Positions 1 to 5,499 of a stretch of 9,636 nt of DNA are shown here, in pieces. The first letter of the stretch is position 1. The number at the start of each line of letters is the position of its first letter. The stretch is from Streptomyces katrae (lineage in GTDB: Bacteria; Actinomycetota; Actinomycetes; Streptomycetales; Streptomycetaceae): the NCBI RefSeq assembly GCF_000966975.1, contig NZ_JZWV01000299.1, forward strand, positions 1 through 9,636. Reading direction: 5' to 3'. Below the pieces are notes generated by a model, which saw only the letters and a list, made by a program, of their open reading frames with translations, was not told the origin of the DNA and did no database searches. The translations under genes and the position numbers were made by a program.

Positions 1-24
1 CTCAGAGATGTGTATAAGAGACAG
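1..24 (+). other. Residual Nextera/Tn5 transposon adapter (sequencing artefact)
   Basis: Bases 6-24 read AGATGTGTATAAGAGACAG, which is exactly the 19-bp Tn5 mosaic end used in Nextera library preparation. The five bases before it (CTCAG) differ by one from the CTCGG of the read-2 adapter. It is almost certainly untrimmed adapter at a contig end, not a genomic mobile element. As a result, the sequence upstream of the first gene is unknown, and the GTG at 10 cannot be a real start codon. Confidence 0.93.
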
Positions 25-33
25 GAGTGGACG

Positions 34-711
34 ATGACCGAGAACCGTGTGCTGCCCGGCCTCAGGGTGGTGCTGACCGACGTCAACGAGCGAGTGGTGC
101 AGGCGTGGCGGGCGGCGTTCGCGGACACCCCCGGGATCGAGATCCGCAGGGGTTCGATCCTCGACGAGGACGTCGACGCCTGGGTCACCCCGACCAACTC
201 CCGCGGCCGGATGGACGGCGGGGTCGACGCCGTCATCAAGCGGCACCTCGGAGCCGGCATCCAGCTGCGCGTGCAGCGGGCCATCCGCGACCGGTTCGCC
301 GGGACGCTCCCGGTGGGCAGCGCGGTCTGCGTCCCGTCGGGGGCGACCGTCCCGCGGTACCTGATCTCGACGCCGACCATGGTGGAGTCCTCGCAGAACG
401 TGAGGGACACGCTGAACGTGGCCCTGGCCTGCGCCGCCGCGTTCCAGGCCGTGCACCGGCAGAACCGGCGGGCGCCGGACAGCATCCGGTCGGTGGCGCT
501 GGTCGGGATGGGGGCGCAGACCGGCCGGGTGCCCGCCCGCGTCTGCGCCAACCTGATGTGGACCGGCTGCACCCTCTTCCAGGACCACTGGTTCGAGGAC
601 GACGACGAGCTGCGCGCCACGATCACCGCCCAGCTCGACGGCATCGAGAAGGCGCCGGCCGCCGAGCGGGTGCGGATCGTGCCACCGAAAGGGCATTCCT
701 TTCCTGGCTGA
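34..711 (+). CDS. Macrodomain protein (candidate ADP-ribose hydrolase/antitoxin)
   Basis: The 225-residue product has the marks of a macrodomain, the fold that binds ADP-ribose and often removes it from proteins or nucleic acids. A V-D-A-W-V strand (47-51) leads into T54-N55. The glycine-rich loop D61-G62-G63-V64-D65 matches the usual GGGVD-type ligand loop. The second loop G158-M-G-A-Q-T-G164 matches the phosphate-binding GxGxxTG. The DGGVD and PTM patterns recall a macrodomain family often auto-annotated as phage tail-related, from memory. ATG 34 is chosen because the GTG at 10 lies in adapter. GGAG at 24-27 would suit as RBS, but its first base falls in the adapter. It lies 73 bp before the UDG-ART gene on the same strand, so it is probably co-transcribed and may reverse ART modification. 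Hydrolase activity is inferred; some macrodomains only bind. Confidence 0.85.
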   Translation: MTENRVLPGLRVVLTDVNERVVQAWRAAFADTPGIEIRRGSILDEDVDAWVTPTNSRGRMDGGVDAVIKRHLGAGIQLRVQRAIRDRFAGTLPVGSAVCVPSGATVPRYLISTPTMVESSQNVRDTLNVALACAAAFQAVHRQNRRAPDSIRSVALVGMGAQTGRVPARVCANLMWTGCTLFQDHWFEDDDELRATITAQLDGIEKAPAAERVRIVPPKGHSFPG

Positions 712-784
712 AGCCGCCCACGCCACCGGCCTGCCGGCCGGCCCTTCGCACCCCACCAGCTCGACGCCCGGGAGCCCTTCACCC

Positions 785-2440
785 ATGAGCAACGACCACG
801 CCGCCGCGCCCCAGCCCGACGCGGGCGACCCGCTCGGCCTGACCGGACTCTTCCAGGGCGGCGGTGAGCCCTGGCTCCCGCTGCTGAAGCCCGTCATCGA
901 GGCACAGCCGGGCGCCGCCCAGTTCATCGGACAGGGCCGCAGCCCGGAAGTCGTCCCGGTCCGCGAGCTGACCTTCCAGGCCCTCAAGCCCCACCCGCCG
1001 CAGAAGTGGAAGGTCGTCGTCTTCGGCCAGAACCCCTATCCGCGGCCGGAGAGCGCCACCGGCATCGCCATGTTCGACAACACCTTCAACGACTGGAAGG
1101 ACAGCCAGTTCGGCAGGGTCGTCAGCATCCGCTGCATCATCAAGGCGGCCGCGATGTGGAAGTACGGCATCGCGAAGAAGACGCCGATCGCCGACGTCCG
1201 CGCCCTGCTGAAGGAGCGGGACACGGTCCAGCCGCCGGAGTGGTTCCAGGCGATGCTCACTCAGGGCGTCCTCCTGCTGAACGCCGCCCTCACCGCCAGC
1301 GCCGACGGCGCCATGGGTGCCGACCGGCACACCGCGTTCTGGCGGCCCGTCGCCGAACGGATCGTCGAGGAGATCCTCAAGGCCAAGCAGGAAGCCGACG
1401 AGGAGGACCGCAGCGTCGTCTTCGCCTGGTGGGGGGCGCACGCCCGCAGCCTGAAGAAGGTCGTCCTGCGGCTGCAGGAGAAGTACCCGGACGTGGAGGT
1501 CCGGCACATCGACCACGCCAACCCGGCGGCCCAGGGCGACATCTTCTGCGAGGGCGACCACTTCGCCACGGTGAACGACGCCCTCGCCTCACTGGGCGCC
1601 GAGCAGATCGACTGGCTGCCGAGCAAGGGCTGGGACCAGGGCGCCGCCGCAGCCGCGGACGGCGGTGCGGACGGCGATGCGGACGGCGGTGCGGACGGCG
1701 GCGTCGCCGCACGCATGGGGGCCTTCATCGCCTCGACCATGGAACTGCACCAGCTGTACCTGGAGCGGCTCACCAGCGTCAAGGACGAGGGCCTCGTCCT
1801 CCCGGCCATCACCGGCGTGTTCGACGCCCCGCCGGCCGGCTTCCGCGAGGCGCTCGCACCGGTCGCCGAGGTGCTGCCCGGCCTGGGCCGCCACATCGAC
1901 CGCTCCCACGAGTTCGGCAAGCGGCGCGCCGACGAGACGGCCGGCGCCGGCCGGCTGTCCGCCGACGCGATCGCCGCGCTCTACCTCTACACCTGCGAGT
2001 CCGCCTTCTACCGCGAGATCAACGTCGTCCTCCGCTCCCCGGACCGGAGCAGACTGGAGCCCTACCTCCCTTACCTGAGGCTGCTGTTCTCGGCGGTCTC
2101 GGAGCTGCCCGCCCACACCCGCCCGCTGTGGCGCGGCGTATCGCTGGACCTGCGGGCCCAGTACCCGGTCGGGGGGACGGTGACCTGGTGGGGCGTCTCC
2201 TCGTGCACCTCGGAACTGAGCGTGGCCCGTGCCTTCCTGGGCAGCCGCGGCAAACGGACCCTCTTCGAGGTCACGCCCGCCCGCGCTGTGGGGATCCGCA
2301 GCTTCTCGGCCTTCACCGGCGAGGAGGAGTACATCCTCGCGCCGGGCACCCAGCTCAGGGTGACGGACGTGAAGACCGAGCGCGGCGGCCTCTGCACCGT
2401 CAGGCTGACCGAAGCGGAGGCAGGCCCCCTCGTCTCCTGA
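785..2440 (+). CDS. UDG-like / ADP-ribosyltransferase fusion protein (candidate toxin)
   Basis: The 551-residue protein has two domains. Residues ~28-285 resemble family-1 uracil-DNA glycosylase: KVVVFGQNPYP (76-86) is motif A, QGVLLLNAALT (160-170) carries the conserved Asn166, HANP (244-247) is motif B, and the HF..N..L...G...IDW ending matches E. coli Ung. Motif A has Asn83 where Ung has catalytic Asp64. An ADGG-repeat linker (291-306) leads to an R-S-E ADP-ribosyltransferase: helical part with YLYTCESAFYREIN (400-413), Arg450 in LWRG, the SSCTS block (472-476) and E513-E-E515 in TGEEEYILAPGTQLRV. That set is the NAD-binding and catalytic signature. No signal peptide or membrane segment is seen, so it should act in the cytoplasm. 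ATG 785 follows GGGAG (770-774). The substrate is unknown: DNA near uracil or abasic sites, a DNA-bound protein, or another protein. Domain calls are firm; the toxin/defence role is inferred from the adjacent macrodomain gene. Confidence 0.88.
   Translation: MSNDHAAAPQPDAGDPLGLTGLFQGGGEPWLPLLKPVIEAQPGAAQFIGQGRSPEVVPVRELTFQALKPHPPQKWKVVVFGQNPYPRPESATGIAMFDNTFNDWKDSQFGRVVSIRCIIKAAAMWKYGIAKKTPIADVRALLKERDTVQPPEWFQAMLTQGVLLLNAALTASADGAMGADRHTAFWRPVAERIVEEILKAKQEADEEDRSVVFAWWGAHARSLKKVVLRLQEKYPDVEVRHIDHANPAAQGDIFCEGDHFATVNDALASLGAEQIDWLPSKGWDQGAAAAADGGADGDADGGADGGVAARMGAFIASTMELHQLYLERLTSVKDEGLVLPAITGVFDAPPAGFREALAPVAEVLPGLGRHIDRSHEFGKRRADETAGAGRLSADAIAALYLYTCESAFYREINVVLRSPDRSRLEPYLPYLRLLFSAVSELPAHTRPLWRGVSLDLRAQYPVGGTVTWWGVSSCTSELSVARAFLGSRGKRTLFEVTPARAVGIRSFSAFTGEEEYILAPGTQLRVTDVKTERGGLCTVRLTEAEAGPLVS
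1655..1702 (+). repeat. Four tandem 12-bp repeats encoding an (ADGG)n linker
   Basis: Four in-frame copies of GCGGACGGCGGT, with changes only in the last two bases, encode A-D-G-G, A-D-G-D, A-D-G-G and A-D-G-G (residues 291-306). They lie between the UDG-like and ART domains, as expected for a flexible acidic linker. Copy number could vary by slippage without breaking the frame. Confidence 0.9.
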
Positions 2441-2448
2441 CGACACCC

Positions 2449-2477
2449 TTGACAGATGGTCTGGACCAAATCACCGT
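2449..2477 (+). promoter_or_regulatory. Putative chitinase promoter
   Basis: TTGACA at 2449-2454 is a perfect -35 hexamer just after the stop of the UDG-ART gene. At a 17-bp spacing lies CACCGT (2472-2477), a poor -10 that keeps only A at position 2 and T at position 6. The DasR-type palindrome fills the spacer, an arrangement that would let a bound repressor block RNA polymerase. Transcription would give an untranslated leader of roughly 80 nt. The -10 assignment is uncertain. Confidence 0.55.
2457..2468 (+). promoter_or_regulatory. DasR-responsive element (dre-type operator)
   Basis: TGGTCTGGACCA matches 11 of 12 bases of the core of the streptomycete dre consensus, ACTGGTCTAGACCACT. The same palindromic element is known from chitinase and GlcNAc-utilisation promoters. 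It sits about 100 bp before a chitinase start and directly after a -35 box. DasR is a GntR-family repressor released by aminosugar phosphates, so the chitinase is probably induced by chitin breakdown products. The DasR gene itself is not in the window. Confidence 0.8.
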
Positions 2478-2518
2478 GGAGCGCACCACACCGCGCACGC
2501 TCCTCACTCCGGCCTGCC

Positions 2519-2548
2519 CGCCTCCCCGCCCGTCCGGGCGGGGAGGCG
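2519..2548 (+). promoter_or_regulatory. GC-rich hairpin just upstream of the chitinase RBS
   Basis: CGCCTCCCCGCCCG (2519-2532) and CGGGCGGGGAGGCG (2535-2548) are perfect 14-base complements. They form a stem of about 13 bp with a four-base loop. The structure ends two bases before the AAGGGAG ribosome binding site (2551-2557). It could act as an attenuator or translation control element in the chitinase leader. It could also be the terminator of the UDG-ART gene, since actinobacterial terminators often lack a U-tract, and none follows here. Confidence 0.6.
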
Positions 2549-2565
2549 CGAAGGGAGCACCCCAC

Positions 2566-3636
2566 ATGCCCCGTCGGACCATCCGCCTCCTCGGACCGGG
2601 ACTCGCGCTCGCCGCGCTCCTGCTGAGCCCCTTACCCGCCACGGCGGCCACCCCGCCGTCCGCCGTCCCCAGCGCCCCCGACACCTGCGCCGTCCGGCCG
2701 AAACCCTCCGGCAAGGTCCTCCAGGGATACTGGGAGAACTGGGACGGCGCCGCCAACGGTGTCCACCCGCCCCTGGGCTGGATCCCCCTCACCGACAGCC
2801 GCATCCGCGGCCACGGATACAACGTGGTGAACGCCGCCTTCCCGGTGATCCTCTCGGACGGCACCGTCCTGTGGGAGGACGGGATGGACAGCACCGTGAA
2901 GGTGCCGACCCCCGCCGAGATGTGCCAGGCCAAACAGGACGGCCTCACCGTGCTGATGTCCATCGGTGGAGCCGCGGCCGGCATCGATCTCGGCTCCACC
3001 GCCGTCGCCGACCGCTTCGTGGAGACGATCGTCCCCCTCCTGAAGAAGTACAACTTCGACGGGATCGACATCGACATCGAGACCGGTCTCGTCGGCTCGG
3101 GGAGCATCACCCAGCTCTCCCCGTCCCAGGCCAACCTGATCCGCATCATCGACGGGGTGCTCGCCCGGATGCCGGCCGGCTTCGGCCTCACGATGGCCCC
3201 CGAAACCGCCTACGTCACCGGCGGCAGCGTCGCGTACGGCTCGATCTGGGGCGCCTACCTGCCCATCGTCAAGAAGTACGCGGACAACGGCCGCCTGTGG
3301 TGGCTGAACATGCAGTACTACAACGGCAGCATGTACGGCTGCGGAGGGGACTCCTACGCGGCGGGAACCGTCGCGGGGTTCAAGGCGCAGACCGACTGCC
3401 TCGACCGCGGCCTCGTCGTCCAGAACACCACCGTCAGGGTCCCCTACGACAAGCAGGTCCCCGGCCTGCCGGCCCAACAGGGCGCCGGGGGAGGCTACAT
3501 GGCCCCGGCCCTGGTCGCCCAGGCGTGGAACTCCTACGGCGGCCGGCTCAAGGGACTGATGACCTGGTCCCTCAACTGGGACGGCTCCCGGAACTGGACG
3601 TTCGGCGACAACGTCAGGACCCTCCAGGGCCGCTGA
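2566..3636 (+). CDS. Secreted chitinase, glycoside hydrolase family 18
   Basis: The 356-residue enzyme should cut beta-1,4 links in chitin outside the cell. A Sec signal peptide covers about residues 1-28: PRRTIR basic start, hydrophobic LALAALLLSPL core, ATAA end. The GH18 barrel follows: VLMSIGG is the SxGG substrate-side motif, and F164-D-G-I-D-I-D-I-E172 is the DxxDxDxE signature with Glu172 as catalytic acid. NMQYYN and LMTWSLNWD fit the later barrel strands, including the usual Trp at the base of the active site. No carbohydrate-binding or fibronectin III module is present, so this is a single-domain enzyme acting on soluble or accessible chitin. ATG 2566 has AAGGGAG (2551-2557) eight bases upstream. 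The dre-type operator suggests DasR control. The following gene starts 82 bp later and looks unrelated in function. Confidence 0.95.
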   Translation: MPRRTIRLLGPGLALAALLLSPLPATAATPPSAVPSAPDTCAVRPKPSGKVLQGYWENWDGAANGVHPPLGWIPLTDSRIRGHGYNVVNAAFPVILSDGTVLWEDGMDSTVKVPTPAEMCQAKQDGLTVLMSIGGAAAGIDLGSTAVADRFVETIVPLLKKYNFDGIDIDIETGLVGSGSITQLSPSQANLIRIIDGVLARMPAGFGLTMAPETAYVTGGSVAYGSIWGAYLPIVKKYADNGRLWWLNMQYYNGSMYGCGGDSYAAGTVAGFKAQTDCLDRGLVVQNTTVRVPYDKQVPGLPAQQGAGGGYMAPALVAQAWNSYGGRLKGLMTWSLNWDGSRNWTFGDNVRTLQGR

Positions 3637-3718
3637 ACCGGCCGATGGTCCCGTGCCGGGGTCGTCGGTGCGGGATCATGGGCGTGGAACGCCGGCCGGA
3701 CCTGGAGGGGACCTCTTG

Positions 3719-4213
3719 ATGGAGGTGGAGCGCACGCCGCAGACGGCGACCGTCGCGGGGCTGCTCGCGGCGGCGGTCGAGGGGCAGGGCGGGGCGCTGT
3801 GGCGGCTGCTGGGGGCCGACCGGCAGCTCGACGCCAATCTCGTACGCCATCTGCCCGGGGCCGGGGGAGCACCGTCCACCGAGGACGCCGTGGACGTCAT
3901 GATGGTCGTCGTCTCGGGCACGGGCGTCCTCACCCTGGACGGCGAGCAGTCGCACCTGTCCCCGGGATTCCTCGCCCTGCTGCCGCGCGGCGCCGTCCGG
4001 GCGCTGCTGGCCGGTCCCCAGGGCCTCGTCGTGCTGACCGTCCACCGCAGGCGCCGCGGCATGAGCATCGCGCCGGCCACACCGGTCGCCGAGCCCCCGG
4101 CGTGCGCCCTGCACCTGGTCTGCGCCCGCTGCCATCGGCACGCGATAGAGGCCGACGCCCGCTACTGCTCCGGCTGCGGTACCCGGCTGGCCCGGCGGCC
4201 CAAGGGTGGATGA
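3719..4213 (+). CDS. Cupin-like protein with C-terminal zinc ribbon
   Basis: The 164-residue protein has two parts. Residues ~35-110 look like a single-domain cupin beta-barrel: DVMMVVVSGTGVLTLDGEQ, then LSPGFLALLPRGAVRALLAG, the usual alternation of strands with G and P turns. The His metal ligands of the classic GX5HXH cupin motif are not evident, so it may bind a ligand or serve a structural role rather than catalyse. Residues 129-155 carry C135-x2-C138 and C150-x2-C153 (ARCH and CSGCG), a rubredoxin-like zinc ribbon. ATG 3719 is preferred over the in-frame GTG 3653 because GGAGGGG (3704-3710) lies eight bases upstream. A link to chitinase is not evident. A regulatory or scaffold role is possible, but I do not recognise a named family. 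Confidence 0.75.
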   Translation: MEVERTPQTATVAGLLAAAVEGQGGALWRLLGADRQLDANLVRHLPGAGGAPSTEDAVDVMMVVVSGTGVLTLDGEQSHLSPGFLALLPRGAVRALLAGPQGLVVLTVHRRRRGMSIAPATPVAEPPACALHLVCARCHRHAIEADARYCSGCGTRLARRPKGG

Positions 4214-4216
4214 ACT

Positions 4217-4237
4217 CCGGCGGCCCTTCCGCGCCGG
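4217..4237. terminator. Weak hairpin between convergent genes
   Basis: CCGGCG (4217-4222) and CGCCGG (4232-4237) can form a six-bp stem with a nine-base loop. It lies in the 56-bp gap between the cupin gene and the convergent sirtuin gene. Position fits a bidirectional terminator, but the stem is short and no T-tract follows on either strand. Confidence 0.25.
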
Positions 4238-4269
4238 TCCTCCGGCTGGGCTGCCCTCCGCCCGCCCGG

Positions 4270-5169
4270 TCAGTCCGCCGCACCGCCGAGGCCGTCGACC
4301 GGGACGCCCAGCCGGGCGGCCACCGTGGTGAGGGCCGTCCCCAGCGGCAGCGCGACCCGGGCGACGGCCTGCAGGTCGCCCCGGGTCCGGTCCCGGTTGA
4401 CGATCAGCACGGGCTTCCCGGCGTCCGCCGCCTGCCGGACGAACCGGAGCCCCGACATCACCGTCAGCGAGGAGCCCAGCACCAGCAGTGCGGCCGCCTC
4501 CCGCACCAGCTCCCGGCAGTGCTCGACGCGCCGCGGCGGAACGGATTCGCCGAAGAACACCACGTCGGGCTTGAGGACGCCGCCGCAGACCGCGCAGGGC
4601 ACCACACGGAAGTCCGCGACCTGCTCCTGGGTGAGGTCGGCGTCACCGTCCGGGTTGATCCCCGCGGCCACCGGCTCGAAGCCGGCATTGGCCTCCTCCA
4701 GCCGGTGCGCCAGCTCGCGGCGCGGGCTGAGGGCGCCGCAGGACAGGCAGACGACCCGCTCCAGGCTGCCGTGGAGCTCCACCACGCCCTCACTGCCGGC
4801 GGCCTGGTGCAGACCGTCGACGTTCTGGGTGATCACCCCCGACAACAGGCCGTGACGCCCGAACGCCGCCACGGCCCGGTGCCCGGCGTTGGGCCGGGCC
4901 CGGCCGAAGGTGCGCCAGCCCAGATGGCCGCGCGCCCAGTACCGCTGCCGGGCCCCGGCGCTCGCGGTGAACTCCTGGTACGTCATCGGGGTGTGCCGGC
5001 TCAGGCTCCCGCCCTCGCCGCGGTAGTCGGGGATGCCCGACTCCGTGGAGATCCCCGCTCCGCTGAGCACCAGCACACCGCCGGCGCGCAGCGCGTCGGT
5101 GACCGGCTGCAGGTCCGTGGTCCCCGGGGGCAGGTCCGCCGCGGGGGTCCAGTCCAGGGTGGGGCGCAT
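4270..5169 (-). CDS. Sirtuin, NAD-dependent protein deacylase, class II (SIRT4-like)
   Basis: The 299-residue protein belongs to the Sir2 family, which removes acyl groups from lysines using NAD+ and releases nicotinamide and O-acyl-ADP-ribose. Seen in order: GAGISTESGIPDYRG (37-51) for NAD binding, TQNVDGLH (114-121), ELHG with catalytic His133, zinc cysteines C141-x2-C144 and C192-x2-C195, LKPDVVFFGE (199-208), and GSSL (232-235). The LKPDVVFFGE form and the spacing resemble SIRT4-type class II sirtuins. These include weak deacylases and some ADP-ribosyltransferases. The start is placed at 5169, not at the ATG at 5175 two codons upstream, because GGAG (5178-5181) is eight bases from the former but only two from the latter. 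It is transcribed divergently from the P-loop gene and converges on the cupin gene. Substrates cannot be told from sequence. Confidence 0.94.
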   Translation of the reverse strand: MRPTLDWTPAADLPPGTTDLQPVTDALRAGGVLVLSGAGISTESGIPDYRGEGGSLSRHTPMTYQEFTASAGARQRYWARGHLGWRTFGRARPNAGHRAVAAFGRHGLLSGVITQNVDGLHQAAGSEGVVELHGSLERVVCLSCGALSPRRELAHRLEEANAGFEPVAAGINPDGDADLTQEQVADFRVVPCAVCGGVLKPDVVFFGESVPPRRVEHCRELVREAAALLVLGSSLTVMSGLRFVRQAADAGKPVLIVNRDRTRGDLQAVARVALPLGTALTTVAARLGVPVDGLGGAAD

Positions 5170-5177
5170 GCGCATGT

Positions 5178-5181
5178 CTCC
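5178..5181 (-). promoter_or_regulatory. Ribosome binding site of the sirtuin gene (decides the start)
   Basis: GGAG on the minus strand lies two bases before the ATG at 5175 and eight bases before the in-frame ATG at 5169. Only the second spacing suits ribosome binding, so the protein probably starts at 5169. Confidence 0.7.
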
Positions 5182-5286
5182 AGGGTACGGACCCGCGCCC
5201 GGAAACGGGCTCCGATCGGTTCCCGGCGTGCAGCCGGGGGAGCCGCAGTCTGATGCCCCATCAGCTCGGGACCGGGGACGCCACGC

Positions 5287-5303
5287 ATTGCGCTTTGCAC
5301 AAT
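5287..5303. promoter_or_regulatory. Imperfect palindrome in the divergent intergenic region
   Basis: ATTGCGCTTTGCACAAT has seven-base arms around TTT with one mismatch (ATTGCGC against ATTGTGC). It stands in a locally AT-richer patch (about 5286-5317) in an otherwise very GC-rich gap between the sirtuin gene and the plus-strand P-loop gene. Such a site suits a dimeric repressor. I do not recognise the regulator, and no convincing -35/-10 pair overlaps it. A lone TAGGGT at 5367-5372 could be a -10 for the plus-strand genes. I see nothing else in the 5170-5445 gap. Confidence 0.35.
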
Positions 5304-5460
5304 CCAGTCATTTCCATGACCCTCCCTTGCGGGGGGCGTGCGCGATGGTGTCGGCCGGGGGACGGATAGGGTCGACGGGGGCCCGGCACCGCCGTCGCGG
5401 CGGCCGTCGCCCGATGCCACCGGGGCGCGTGCCCCACCATCCGACATGGAGCCGAAGACG

Positions 5461-5499
5461 ATGTACGGTCCGCTGTGCCCGAGGCCGGCCCTGACGTGA
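5461..5499 (+). CDS. Possible leader peptide (12 codons) upstream of the P-loop gene
   Basis: ATG 5461 has GGAG (5448-5451) nine bases upstream and opens a 12-codon frame, MYGPLCPRPALT. Its TGA (5497-5499) overlaps the GTG start at 5496 as GTGA. The next gene has only a weak ribosome binding site of its own (GAGG, 5481-5484, 11 bases away). Translation of this mini-gene could therefore deliver ribosomes to the following start. The frame is short enough to arise by chance. An in-frame ATG at 5446 has no RBS. Confidence 0.35.
   Translation: MYGPLCPRPALT

Noticed and set aside
6..24. Tn5 transposon end as a genomic mobile element
   Set aside because: It lies at the extreme edge, matches the library-prep mosaic end exactly, and no transposase or second end is present.
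687..703. Hairpin GAAAGG/CCTTTC at the end of the macro gene as a terminator
   Set aside because: The stem is only six bp, inside the coding sequence before the stop, with no T-tract. Transcription into the UDG-ART gene is more likely.
1006..2565. Long open frame upstream of and in phase with the chitinase
   Set aside because: It is very Arg/Pro-rich, is antiphase to the clear UDG-ART gene, and the chitinase has its own RBS, ATG and signal peptide at 2566.
34..5169. SirTM-type sirtuin-macrodomain operon
   Set aside because: SirTM operons keep the sirtuin and macrodomain genes together on one strand with lipoylation partners. Here the sirtuin is SIRT4-like, divergent in strand and over 3.5 kb away.
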